Assembly: GCF_000381905.1 (NCBI RefSeq) | Contig: NZ_KB907251.1 | Span: 171,599 to 235,598 of the forward strand | DNA: 64,000 nucleotides | From: Paenibacillus fonticola DSM 21315 | GTDB lineage: Bacteria; Bacillota; Bacilli; Paenibacillales; Paenibacillaceae | Direction of reading: 5' to 3' | Program-made: the position numbers and the translations under genes | In this document: piece by piece, positions 46,260 through 54,396 of the stretch | Numbering within the stretch: position 1 is the stretch's first letter | Layout: every line of letters starts with the position of its first letter | Notes under the pieces: generated by a model | Database searches by the model: none | What the model was told of the DNA's origin: nothing | What the model saw: the letters and a program-made list of their open reading frames with translations, nothing else

Positions 46260-47774
46260 ATGAATAAAACGGTTATTACCAATCCGATTATGTGGGCGGA
46301 CGTTCCCGACATCGATCCGATTAGAGTAGGTAATGCTTACTATATGGTTAGCACCAGCATGCATTCAATGCCCGGATGCCCCATCATGAAATCGGAAGAT
46401 TTGATGAATTGGGAAATCGTAAGTTATGTATTCGATACGCTAGAGGATAATGACGAGCATAATCTGATAAACGGACAAAATATATACGGCCAAGGATCCT
46501 GGGCCGCAAGCCTACGCTATCATAAAGGCAGGTTTTATGTCTGTTTTTCGTGCAACGATACACTTTGCTTTTATGTGTACAGCACAGACAATATTGAGAG
46601 TGGATCATGGAAGCGTTGCGTTATCGAAGGATTAAGGCATGATCCGGGATTATTGTTTGACGGGGATCGTGTGTTTGTCTTTTATGGTAATGGAAACATT
46701 TACATTTCTGAATTGACATCTGATGCATCGGCGATTAAACCGGGAGGAATCAACCAACTCTTATTCGAAACGGAGCGCGAGGGAATTGGGCTGCGATGCG
46801 AAGGATGTCATGCCTATAAAATTAACGAATATTATTATTTACTGTTTATCGAATGGCCGTTGGCCGGTGTCGGAAACGGGCGACGCAGGCAAATATGCTA
46901 TCGTTCCCGAGAGCTGCTCGGTCCATATGAACGCAAGATTGTATTAGATGACGATATGGACTACCACAACAAAGGAGTTGCCCAAGGAGGCATTTTCAAT
47001 ACGCCAGCAAACGAATGGTTTGCGATGTTGTTCCAGGATCACGACGCTGTTGGCAGAATCCCTTGCTTGGTACCTGTGACCTGGGAAGACGGGTGGCCCG
47101 TCTTTGGAATCAATGGCAAGGTACCTAAAAAAATTGAGGTCGATCTACCGTATTCATCGAAAAAACCGCTTGTCATCAGCGACGAATTTACATACAAAGA
47201 CAATAGGCTCGCTTTGAATTGGCAGTGGAACCATAATCCGGACAACCGACTCTGGTCAGTGACAGAGCGGCCGGGGTTCCTAAGGTTAAGGACCGGAAGC
47301 ATAGCCGACAGTGTGGTTCGGGCGCGTAATACGTTAACGCAGCGCACGGAAGGAGCAGCTTGTACAGGAGAGACCATGCTTGACACGACACACATGAAAC
47401 CTGGTGACCATGCTGGCTTGGTTGCCCTTCAAAATCATTTCGGCACAGTTGGCGTTAAAGTGGCGGACAACGGAGATCGATTTATTACCATGAGTGTTAA
47501 TAGGGGAAATGGCGAGGAAAAGGAACTGGAAACGATTTGGTTTAACGGAAGTGTGGTTTATTTAAAAATTGCTTTCCAATTCGAGGAAAGCGTGGATCTG
47601 GCAAGCTTTTATTATTCCGCCGATGGAGGGGATTGGTTGCAGATTGGCGAATCCTTGAGGATGCAGTATACTCTGGATCATTTTATGGGATATCGCATTG
47701 GCCTATATCAATATGCAAGCAAACAAATAGGTGGGTATGCCGATTTCGATTATTTCCATTATTCGAAAAAATGA
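46260..47774 (+). CDS. GH43 beta-xylosidase/alpha-L-arabinofuranosidase
   Basis: 504 residues from ATG 46260, 6 bases after GGGGGGA. No signal peptide, so cytoplasmic. The five-blade GH43 domain covers about 1-300: catalytic base in DVPDIDPIRVG, the pKa-modulating Asp in LRHDPGLLFD, general acid Glu in RCEGCHAYK. A C-terminal beta-sandwich (about 315-504) ends in GGYADFDYFHYSKK. It should remove xylose or arabinose from imported arabinoxylan oligomers. Confidence 0.9.
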   Translation: MNKTVITNPIMWADVPDIDPIRVGNAYYMVSTSMHSMPGCPIMKSEDLMNWEIVSYVFDTLEDNDEHNLINGQNIYGQGSWAASLRYHKGRFYVCFSCNDTLCFYVYSTDNIESGSWKRCVIEGLRHDPGLLFDGDRVFVFYGNGNIYISELTSDASAIKPGGINQLLFETEREGIGLRCEGCHAYKINEYYYLLFIEWPLAGVGNGRRRQICYRSRELLGPYERKIVLDDDMDYHNKGVAQGGIFNTPANEWFAMLFQDHDAVGRIPCLVPVTWEDGWPVFGINGKVPKKIEVDLPYSSKKPLVISDEFTYKDNRLALNWQWNHNPDNRLWSVTERPGFLRLRTGSIADSVVRARNTLTQRTEGAACTGETMLDTTHMKPGDHAGLVALQNHFGTVGVKVADNGDRFITMSVNRGNGEEKELETIWFNGSVVYLKIAFQFEESVDLASFYYSADGGDWLQIGESLRMQYTLDHFMGYRIGLYQYASKQIGGYADFDYFHYSKK

Positions 47775-47845
47775 TTTTAACGGCCATCAACCCGGTACGA
47801 TATTCTGTTAGTCAGGATAAGCGATAACCTTCTATACTAAGTACA

Positions 47846-47884
47846 TTAGTGCCCTATCCAATGGATAGGGCACTGCTTTTTTTG
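47846..47884 (+). terminator. Rho-independent terminator
   Basis: AGTGCCCTATCC-AATG-GATAGGGCACT, then GC and seven T. It separates the GH43 gene from the importer operon. Confidence 0.85.
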
Positions 47885-47997
47885 TGCATTGCTATGATTT
47901 CTTAAATAAGCTGTTGATTAGCTTCAGCCTATCAAACGATGCACTAGAATCACTATACTTTTCATACTACGTACTAAACTTTCTTACTTCATTCACT

Positions 47998-48020
47998 TGC
48001 TATAATGAAAGCGTATTCAT
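47998..48020 (+). promoter_or_regulatory. Extended -10 promoter overlapped by a perfect cre box
   Basis: TGCTATAAT (47998-48006) is an extended -10 without a clear -35. ATGAAAGCGTATTCAT (48005-48020) matches all 16 positions of the cre consensus and covers the start site. Strong catabolite repression of the importer is expected. Confidence 0.7.
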
Positions 48021-48050
48021 AATGGAAATAGGAAAGGGGCAATCGGTCAA

Positions 48051-49736
48051 ATGTTCGGAAAAAAAGTTTTGGCTTTGGGGTTAGTAGCTATAATCATGGC
48101 TGCAGTTGCACTGTCAGGATGCAGCAACAATAACAAGGAAAACACTTCATCATCACCTGTAGAATCGACAGATGCGACTAATGATCCGGTAACGTTTAAT
48201 TATTTCAGTTTTGGCGCACCCAAAAAGGCTATCTTGGCAAGCGAAACAGATATTGGCAAGGAATTACAGCAACAAACCAATGTAGATTGGAGAATGGAAT
48301 ATCTTGTTGGTGATGGTGACACCAAAGTGGGAGTCATGATTGCCAGTGGCGACTATCCGGATATTATCGATTCCAGTGGTCAAATGGCTAAGCTGATGGA
48401 TGCAGGAGCATTTATTGAGCTGGATGATCTAATTGAGCAGTATGGCCCCAACATCAAGCGTGTGTACGGTCCTTATTTGGATAAATTCAGACAGAAAGAC
48501 GGGAAAATCTACTTTTTTCCTTATACGGCCAATATCGGCTATCTTTCGGAACCTAATTTTCAGACTGGCTTCTATATTCAGCGTTCTGTACTGGAGGAGT
48601 TCAATTACCCGGAAATCACCACACTAGATGAGTATTTTGACATAATTAAGCAGTACAAGGATAGATATCCACAGGTGGACGGCAAGGATACGATTGGTTT
48701 CGCTACCTTAGCTGGTGAGCCGAGCAGCTTCTTTACCTTGCAAAACCCGGCCATGCACTTGGCAGGTTATCCTAATGATGGCAGTGTCATGGTGGATATG
48801 GAAACCCATGAGGCCAAGCTGGTGGCCGGCAGCGATTACCAGAAGCAATGGATTAAGAAGCTGAGTGAGGTAAATGCTCAAGGCTTGTTTGACCCTGAGT
48901 CCTTCACGATGAACAGGGATCAATATTTAGCGAAGCTGACCTCAGGACGCGTACTGGGTTATTTTAGCTACTCCTGGCAGGTTGGGGAGGCTACCGACAA
49001 CTTAAAGAAAGCCGGAATTGATGAGAAACGCTATGTTGCGATGCCTATCGTTTTCGACAAAAGTATCAAGGATCAATATATTGACCCGCCTGGATTTGTC
49101 AACAATTACGGAGTCGGTATCTCGGTTAAGGCTAAGGATCCAGTTCGCATTATCAAGTACTTCGATAATCTGTTAAAAGAGGAAAATCAGATATTGGTTC
49201 AATGGGGCATTAAGGACAAAACGTACAGTGTGGATGAGAACGGACGCTTCTACTACCAGAACGATGAGCAGCGGAGATACCATGAGGAAGTTGAATTGAG
49301 TCATTCATTCGGGTTCGCATATTTCAATTACTCCTGGCCACGCTATGGCAACAATTCCGTTCTGGCAGATGGTAATGCCTATGGTCCGGGCAACCAACCG
49401 GAGGTGGCAACCTTCGGATACACGGATGGTGACAAGAAACTGCTTGAAGCATATGGTGTGAAGACATTCAGTGAGCTGTACAGTAACCCTGATGAGCGGC
49501 CTTGGTCTCCCGCTTGGTCGATCAGTCTAGAGCAGGGCTCGCCCGAACAAATCTTCATCACCAGGTCAGATGATCTGCAAAAGAAATATTTGCCGAAGAT
49601 GATTCTGGAATCCCCGAATACATTCGAATCTACATGGAACGAATATTTCGGTAAGCTGAACTCGCTGGATAACAAGCAAACGTATGAAGATATCATTACC
49701 CAGGCTGTGAAAGACAGGGTGGCCGGAGAGTGGTAG
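48051..49736 (+). CDS. LplA-type sugar-binding lipoprotein
   Basis: 561 residues from ATG 48051. Lipobox LSGC with Cys24, then an Asn/Ser linker. The body is a large LplA-type binding protein (WRMEYLVGDGDTKVGVMIASGDYPDII; FFPYTANIGYLSEPNF; YGVGISVKAKDPVRIIKYFD). Residue pattern and size match the protein at 441, but only this one is followed by LplB/YtcP-type permeases. The likely cargo is arabinoxylan or uronic-acid-substituted oligosaccharides, inferred from flanking genes. Confidence 0.9.
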   Translation: MFGKKVLALGLVAIIMAAVALSGCSNNNKENTSSSPVESTDATNDPVTFNYFSFGAPKKAILASETDIGKELQQQTNVDWRMEYLVGDGDTKVGVMIASGDYPDIIDSSGQMAKLMDAGAFIELDDLIEQYGPNIKRVYGPYLDKFRQKDGKIYFFPYTANIGYLSEPNFQTGFYIQRSVLEEFNYPEITTLDEYFDIIKQYKDRYPQVDGKDTIGFATLAGEPSSFFTLQNPAMHLAGYPNDGSVMVDMETHEAKLVAGSDYQKQWIKKLSEVNAQGLFDPESFTMNRDQYLAKLTSGRVLGYFSYSWQVGEATDNLKKAGIDEKRYVAMPIVFDKSIKDQYIDPPGFVNNYGVGISVKAKDPVRIIKYFDNLLKEENQILVQWGIKDKTYSVDENGRFYYQNDEQRRYHEEVELSHSFGFAYFNYSWPRYGNNSVLADGNAYGPGNQPEVATFGYTDGDKKLLEAYGVKTFSELYSNPDERPWSPAWSISLEQGSPEQIFITRSDDLQKKYLPKMILESPNTFESTWNEYFGKLNSLDNKQTYEDIITQAVKDRVAGEW

Positions 49737-49761
49737 GCTCTTAGATTGAGGCCGGCCGACG

Positions 49762-49806
49762 ACAGAGGGTTGGAATATGAAAGGAATTTTGGCCCTCTGT
49801 GCTTTT
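49762..49806 (+). terminator. Hairpin between binding-protein and permease genes
   Basis: ACAGAGGG pairs with CCCTCTGT across a 22-base loop and is followed by GCTTTTT. It can act as a partial terminator that keeps permease expression below binding-protein expression. Confidence 0.55.
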
Positions 49807-49834
49807 TAAGGATGCAGGGGAGGAGTTTAACCTA

Positions 49835-50806
49835 ATGGAGAAACATACAGTGACCGTAATTTCGTCAGAAACGGCGACTTCGGATCATCAAATAAAACTG
49901 CCGCTTTTTTGGAAAAGGATTTTTCAACAGCGAGTCCTTGTCTTCATGTCCATTCCCTTCGTGCTTTGGGCCTTTGTATTTAAATATGTCCCGTTGTGGG
50001 GTTGGACGATGGCTTTCCAAAATTACAAGCCTGCACGGAGCTTTTCTGAACAGGAATGGGTCGGCTGGAAATATTTCAAGTTTCTGTTTCAGGACGAAAC
50101 CTTTTACCGCGTATTGAGGAACACCATTGTAATGAGCTCGATCAAACTGGTGCTGGGCTTTGTTACTGCGATTTCGCTAGCTATTCTCCTGAATGAATTG
50201 AAGAATATTCTATTCAAGCGGATTGTTCAAACCGTAAGCTACTTGCCCCACTTTATCTCCTGGGTTGTGGCGTCAAGTATCGTTTTGACCGTACTATCGC
50301 CCGATGGAATCGTTAATTTGCTGCTCATGAATTTGCATATTATTGATCAACCGGTGCTTTGGCTGGCCAAAGGGGAGTATTTCTGGGGCATCCTCGGTCT
50401 TACCGAAGTGTGGAAGGATGTCGGTTGGAATACGATCATTTATTTGGCGGCCATTACCACGATTGACCCGAGCCAATATGAGGCTGCTGAAATCGACGGT
50501 GCTAACCGCTTTCAGCGTATCCGCCATATTACTCTCCCGGGACTGAAGCCGGTTTTCATCATTTTGCTTATCATGAGCATGGGTAACATTCTGGAATCGG
50601 GATTCGAGCCGCAATATCTGCTGGGAAATGGCATGAACGTGGACTATTCCGAAAATCTGGATATATTTGTGCTGAAGTATGGGATGGCTATGGGCAACTA
50701 TTCGCTGGGGACGGCAGCAGGGATGTTTAAGACCGTGGTTAGTTTCATATTCCTTTTCTCCGCCAACTTCATAGCTAAGAAAATGGGCGAAAGCAGATTA
50801 TTCTAA
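49835..50806 (+). CDS. LplB-type ABC permease
   Basis: 323 residues from ATG 49835, after GGGGAGGAG. LplB-type signature at the first segment (FVLWAFVFKYVPLWGWTMAFQNYKP). EAA loop QYEAAEIDGANRFQRIRHITLPG. The C-terminus includes YSLGTAAGMFKTVVSFIFLF, typical of the family. Pairs with the next gene. Confidence 0.92.
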   Translation: MEKHTVTVISSETATSDHQIKLPLFWKRIFQQRVLVFMSIPFVLWAFVFKYVPLWGWTMAFQNYKPARSFSEQEWVGWKYFKFLFQDETFYRVLRNTIVMSSIKLVLGFVTAISLAILLNELKNILFKRIVQTVSYLPHFISWVVASSIVLTVLSPDGIVNLLLMNLHIIDQPVLWLAKGEYFWGILGLTEVWKDVGWNTIIYLAAITTIDPSQYEAAEIDGANRFQRIRHITLPGLKPVFIILLIMSMGNILESGFEPQYLLGNGMNVDYSENLDIFVLKYGMAMGNYSLGTAAGMFKTVVSFIFLFSANFIAKKMGESRLF

Positions 50807-50821
50807 AGGAGGACTTCCATC

Positions 50822-51739
50822 GTGGGAAAAATGAAAACGACCCGCTTAGGCTATTCCAGTCGGAGTGATAAAATGTTTGATATTTGCAACATCATCATGA
50901 TGATTTGTTTGATGATTGTCACCTTATACCCGTTCATTAACATGATTGCCGTTTCATTTAATGATGCAAACGATGCCATCCGGGGTGGCATTTACATCTG
51001 GCCGCGAGTGTGGACCCTGGAAAACTACAGGTATATTTTTGGAGAAGCTTCTATTTACCATTCCACAGCGATATCAGCGCTGCGAACCATCATTGGGACA
51101 GTGATTTCCGTTCTATGCACGGCTATGCTGGCCTACACCATTGGCCGCCAGGATTACGTGCTGCGCAAGTTCGTTACCATGTTCTTCGTATTTACGATGT
51201 ATTTTAGCGGCGGACTGATTCCTGTTTATTTGCTGATCAGAAATCTGGATTTGATCAATTCCTTTTGGGTTTATATTATTCCCGGCGTTATCGGTGTGTT
51301 CAACATGATCGTCATACGATCCTTTATCGAGGGACTTCCTGAAGGGATTCTGGAGTCGGCTCGTATCGATGGCGCCGGGGAATTCACGACCTTTGTCCGC
51401 ATCGTGCTGCCGCTCACGATTCCGGCTTTGGCTACTGTCTCTCTATTCGTAGCGGTCGCGCAATGGAACTCCTGGTTTGATGTATTCCTGTACAATTCCT
51501 CCAATCTGAAACTGAGCACCCTGCAGTACGAGCTGATGAAGATTCTGCAAACTTCCACCACATCGTCCACTCAGTCGGCAGGTGATGTTTACGCGCAAAG
51601 CGGAAACATCACCATAGTTACTCCTACGTCTATCCGGGCAACCATGACGATTATCGCCAGTGTTCCGATTCTGGTGGTGTACCCGTTCTTGCAGAAATTT
51701 ATTGTTCAAGGGATGACCGTCGGGGGCGTAAAGGGCTGA
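50822..51739 (+). CDS. YtcP/LplC-type ABC permease
   Basis: 305 residues from GTG 50822 with AAAGGAGG upstream; ATG 50831 is an alternative. Motifs of the family: SDKMFDICNIIMMICLMIVTLYPF, AMLAYTIGRQDYVLRKF, EAA loop ILESARIDGAGEFTTFVRIVLPL, and ending FIVQGMTVGGVKG. Confidence 0.92.
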   Translation: MGKMKTTRLGYSSRSDKMFDICNIIMMICLMIVTLYPFINMIAVSFNDANDAIRGGIYIWPRVWTLENYRYIFGEASIYHSTAISALRTIIGTVISVLCTAMLAYTIGRQDYVLRKFVTMFFVFTMYFSGGLIPVYLLIRNLDLINSFWVYIIPGVIGVFNMIVIRSFIEGLPEGILESARIDGAGEFTTFVRIVLPLTIPALATVSLFVAVAQWNSWFDVFLYNSSNLKLSTLQYELMKILQTSTTSSTQSAGDVYAQSGNITIVTPTSIRATMTIIASVPILVVYPFLQKFIVQGMTVGGVKG

Positions 51740-51806
51740 ACAGCCTGAAAGTAAAGATTAGAGCTGGAAGACTCAGCGGGAAAAAAGAGCTTTGGGGGGA
51801 GAAGGA

Positions 51807-51995
51807 ATGAGATTTGTATTGGGAAGAAGCGCTGCGGATACTTCCGTCAGTGATAACCGCGCAATGTTCTACGCGGAAGAAGAGGCATACCCCGGGGTTC
51901 ACAAAATTGTGGATAAAGTACCTGGGTCCTGTCGAAAGTTATTATACCAAATAAGGGAACATAGGATTTTACGTTTACGAAACCAGCAGTTATAG
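51807..51995 (+). pseudogene. Truncated glycosidase remnant, probably GH115 alpha-glucuronidase
   Basis: ATG 51807 has a strong binding site (GGGGGAGAAGG). The first 38 residues read MRFVLGRSAADTSVSDNR then AYPGVHKIVDKV. This pattern is like the start of GH115 enzymes, where a Gly-Val-x-x-Ala/Ile-x-x-Lys-Val helix begins the N-terminal domain. After about residue 38 (near 51920) the frame continues into unrelated sequence and stops at 62 residues. The family normally exceeds 800 residues. The GH115 call is from a short match and is tentative. Confidence 0.4.
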
Positions 51996-52021
51996 TATCA
52001 GGGCTTTCAGGCGAGCAGTCT

Positions 52022-52046
52022 AGCTCCGGGAAACCGGAGCTTTTTG
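52022..52046 (+). terminator. Rho-independent terminator (second copy)
   Basis: AGCTCCGG-GAAA-CCGGAGCTTTTT, the same hairpin as at 40023-40048. It ends the arabinoxylan importer transcript after the truncated gene. Confidence 0.8.
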
Positions 52047-52089
52047 CTATTCAACAGCACCTACTCTTCTCAAGAGCACCTATTTCTAT

Positions 52090-52416
52090 TCAGTAATACC
52101 TGTCCAGCTGTAAAACCTCCTCTACGTCGTCCATTTGGACAACAAGCAGTTCAAATTCTTCGCCATGGCGGGCATAAATTTGCGGAAGGAGAACTCCAAG
52201 GCAGTTGTCCTTGTCCGTCTGGCTCACCAAATCCTCCAATAAAACCGATACGCCCTGTTCATCGCCGTAATCCTCGGCCTCCAAGGGCTCGAGGGGAGCG
52301 GGCAAAGATATGTATAGTGTCTCGGACCAAACCAGCTCACCCGGATTACACTTGATCACAAGCTGAAGAGGCCGGAAGGCTTCGTCATAAAAATCGCAAT
52401 AGACCCGAATTCGCAA
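52090..52416 (-). CDS. Small acidic protein of unknown function in the ImmA operon
   Basis: 108 residues from TTG 52416, with AAGGAGTGA upstream on the minus strand. It is acidic, especially in its second half (EPLEAEDYGDE; MDDVEEVLQLD), with no signal or membrane segment. I do not recognise the family. It begins 6 bases after the ImmA/IrrE stop and so belongs to that operon. It may be a partner or substrate-modulating protein; no motif supports a specific role. Confidence 0.6.
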   Translation of the reverse strand: MRIRVYCDFYDEAFRPLQLVIKCNPGELVWSETLYISLPAPLEPLEAEDYGDEQGVSVLLEDLVSQTDKDNCLGVLLPQIYARHGEEFELLVVQMDDVEEVLQLDRYY

Positions 52417-52422
52417 AGTGCT

Positions 52423-53019
52423 TCACTCCTTGTCCGATGATAGCTGCTTCTCCAACTGGGAAAGAATCCGCTGCGTTTCCAGCGACCATTGCACCTCAGG
52501 CTCCGACTGCCTTCTTTCAGCCTCTTGAGCGGCGGCAATCAGACTGCCTTGCAGAACGCGGCGCTGAATTTGATCGAGCCGCTGCTCGGCCAGATCAAGC
52601 GGAATACGGAACGTATCCGCGATATAGGGTATGGCTTCGTTCCGCCTATCCGGTATGGGCAGCTTAACAAACATGTAGAAAGGAACAGCGGCGTACAGTA
52701 CGAATTGATCAGCTTCTGCTTCCTGGGCATGCTTGAACAGACTGGGCATACTGCGCTGGTCTCCCGCATGTCTTAGGACATGGCACAGTTCATGAAAAAA
52801 GATGACCCGGGCCATAACATCATCGGTATGCTTATTCAAGAAAATAACCCGTTCCTCGTTATCCGAGAAGGATGGGCACGCCGCGTATACCAGTTCTATG
52901 TCAAAAACCTCGGCAATCCGCTCAATATCGTGCTGCTCTACATCAAGCAGGCCACAGTTTTGATATTTAGAGTTAATCCATTGCTCCAGACTTGTCTCTT
53001 GATAATAGGAAAATAACAT
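52423..53019 (-). CDS. ImmA/IrrE-family metallo-endopeptidase
   Basis: 198 residues, with GAGGTGAT upstream on the minus strand. The zinc-protease motif HELCH is at about residues 76-80 in RVIFFHELCHVLRHAGD. A downstream Glu ligand is probable in QEAEADQFVLYAA. In ICEBs1-type elements and related phages ImmA cleaves the Xre repressor after DNA damage. An Xre gene lies directly upstream, so the pair probably forms such a switch. The C-terminal part is a helical, Gln/Glu-rich tail. Confidence 0.88.
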   Translation of the reverse strand: MLFSYYQETSLEQWINSKYQNCGLLDVEQHDIERIAEVFDIELVYAACPSFSDNEERVIFLNKHTDDVMARVIFFHELCHVLRHAGDQRSMPSLFKHAQEAEADQFVLYAAVPFYMFVKLPIPDRRNEAIPYIADTFRIPLDLAEQRLDQIQRRVLQGSLIAAAQEAERRQSEPEVQWSLETQRILSQLEKQLSSDKE

Positions 53020-53061
53020 ATAAAATCACCTCTTATGGGAATGTGTGTTCGGTCAGAGGGT

Positions 53062-53092
53062 GTAAATAAAGGTCCTTAACTTCAGGACCTAA
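53062..53092 (-). terminator. Terminator after the Xre repressor gene
   Basis: On the minus strand AGGTCCT-GAAGTTA-AGGACCT is followed by TTATTTA. It lies between the repressor and protease genes, so the protease could depend on read-through or its own promoter. Confidence 0.5.
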
Positions 53093-53136
53093 AACTATGC
53101 AGCCAAAGTGGCGCTGTGCTGCCTTCATTATATTCA

Positions 53137-53487
53137 CTAATGGGATCGGTTGTCCAGCAGCTTCTTTTTTTGTTCCCGGTAAGCCTTCAGCGCCGCTTCC
53201 ATCATGGCGATTTCGTCCGCCGTATAAGCTTCGGGTCCGCCGTAAAAAGACATGTTCGCCTGCATTTCCTCTGTCGGCGAAGAATCGGACGTGCGTCCCA
53301 GCAAGTAATCTCCGTTCGTATCCAGCGCGTCGACAATTCTTCTTAGCGAATCGGGATCCGGCTTCCGATCATTTGTCTCATATCTCGACAATTGAACAGT
53401 CGTTAAGCCTGCTCTGGAAGCGAGGTCTTTTTGGGTTATGTTTTTCAGTTCTCGAAGATACTTGATCCGATCGCCTAGTGTATGCAT
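53137..53487 (-). CDS. Xre-family HTH repressor
   Basis: 116 residues from the ATG ending at 53487, spaced 6 bases from AGAGGGA; an upstream GTG at 53493 is less well spaced. The HTH_3 domain covers residues 4-60 (IKYLRELKNITQKDLASRAG, then LTTVQLSRYETNDRKPD and YLLGRTSD). The C-terminal half is helical and charged, suitable for dimerisation and cleavage. It should bind the TTACC-N5-GGTAA operators in the region to its right and be the target of the ImmA protease. Confidence 0.9.
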   Translation of the reverse strand: MHTLGDRIKYLRELKNITQKDLASRAGLTTVQLSRYETNDRKPDPDSLRRIVDALDTNGDYLLGRTSDSSPTEEMQANMSFYGGPEAYTADEIAMMEAALKAYREQKKKLLDNRSH

Positions 53488-53536
53488 AGACACTCCCTCT
53501 TTTGACTTTACTTATAAGCTATATAACACATCACAA

Positions 53537-53551
53537 TTACCATACTGGTAT
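53537..53551. promoter_or_regulatory. Xre operator 1
   Basis: TTACC-ATACT-GGTAT, one mismatch from the perfect dyad. It is nearest to the repressor gene and likely serves autoregulation. Confidence 0.6.
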
Positions 53552-53584
53552 GGCAGGGTGATAATAATTACGAAATGTAAGATG

Positions 53585-53613
53585 TTGACATTACCAAATA
53601 GGTAATATATAAT
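53585..53613 (+). promoter_or_regulatory. Consensus promoter with operator 2 filling its spacer
   Basis: TTGACA (53585-53590), exactly 17 bases, TATAAT (53608-53613). The operator TTACC-AAATA-GGTAA occupies 53591-53605, which is nearly the whole spacer. Repressor and polymerase could not bind together. Confidence 0.85.
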
Positions 53614-53633
53614 GCAAATTATATTACCAAAAC

Positions 53634-53648
53634 GGTAACAAAAAACGG
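53634..53648. promoter_or_regulatory. Xre operator 3
   Basis: TTACC-AAAAC-GGTAA, a perfect dyad, 43 bases (about four helical turns) centre to centre from operator 2 and downstream of the start site. Confidence 0.7.
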
Positions 53649-53770
53649 CTTTTGGCGGCTTGATACTTTTATTTTACCTTGTTCACAGTAGTAAATCAAC
53701 ATTTTCATCAGTGATTATGAAAAGGAAAGTGGCGGTTTTGCAAATTTTCTTGTCTATTCCAAGAGGTTGA

Positions 53771-53785
53771 TTGCCGTATTGGCAA
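53771..53785. promoter_or_regulatory. Xre operator 4 (variant)
   Basis: TTGCC-GTATT-GGCAA keeps the dyad with A-to-G changes in both arms. It lies 28 bases before the ArpU-like gene's binding site. Confidence 0.45.
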
Positions 53786-53826
53786 TGTTGATTTGTTTTT
53801 AATTATTGTTCATGGAGGGATATGAA

Positions 53827-54291
53827 ATGGGAAGAAGACATATCAATTCTTTTACGGTTTTTCATACTTTGCCGGTGGATGAGGCAGCGACTCGAGCGGC
53901 GGTAATCCGATTTCTCGAAGAAGTGAGACAGTATCGGCAAATTGGCTATATCCGTGAGTTAGCGAATGTAACGCATGGTTATTCTCCGAGATATCACGGA
54001 GCAACTCAGGTCATCCATAAGCCGACCGAGCGGGTTGCGATTCGCAACATCGATAAAGAAGCGGAGCTGCAGCGGAAGTCGGAACTGTTGGATCAGGCGA
54101 TGAACGGGCTGACCAGCATCCAACGGGAGGTAATTGAACGCAGCTACCTGGATGATGAGCGCGAATATGACTTTATCAGCTGCGGCGAAATGGGCATTAG
54201 CGACCGGACGTATCGGCGCATTAAATCCACTGCACTCAAGCTGCTTGCCATTGCGATGAAGCTGGAAGTAGTTCGTGAGCATAGGAAATGA
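53827..54291 (+). CDS. ArpU-family phage transcriptional regulator
   Basis: 154 residues from ATG 53827, 7 bases after GGAGGG. The C-terminal half looks like a sigma-region-4-type helix-turn-helix (AMNGLTSIQREVIERSYLDDEREYDF then MGISDRTYRRIKSTALKLLAIAM). ArpU-like proteins control late genes in Gram-positive prophages. Here no structural phage genes follow, so it is an isolated survivor of an element. Expression is probably controlled by the Xre-regulated promoter about 240 bases upstream. Confidence 0.7.
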   Translation: MGRRHINSFTVFHTLPVDEAATRAAVIRFLEEVRQYRQIGYIRELANVTHGYSPRYHGATQVIHKPTERVAIRNIDKEAELQRKSELLDQAMNGLTSIQREVIERSYLDDEREYDFISCGEMGISDRTYRRIKSTALKLLAIAMKLEVVREHRK

Positions 54292-54396
54292 AATCGGCTC
54301 CGGATTTTTTATTTTTGTGAGAAGAATTATAGTCTTAAGCTGTAAAATAATGCAAAATACTCTTTATGCTTGTTGAAATAAAAGAGAGGCGATATT

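Larger units (their letters stand above)
53488..53826. promoter_or_regulatory. Divergent phage-type control region
   Basis: No gene. It holds four dyads of the form TTRCC-N5-GGYAA and a consensus rightward promoter, listed separately. It separates the leftward repressor gene from the rightward ArpU-like gene in the way of a phage early-switch region. Confidence 0.7.

Noticed and set aside
47884..48084. 66-codon open frame before the binding protein gene
   Set aside because: It contains the promoter and cre box and runs into the lipoprotein gene in another frame; no binding site.
51915..52020. Attachment site for an integrated phage
   Set aside because: A sequence break is visible near 51920, but no duplicated att core was found and no integrase gene is present, so only the break is reported.
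53097..53465. 122-codon plus-strand open frame
   Set aside because: Antisense to the Xre gene and its flank, without a binding site.
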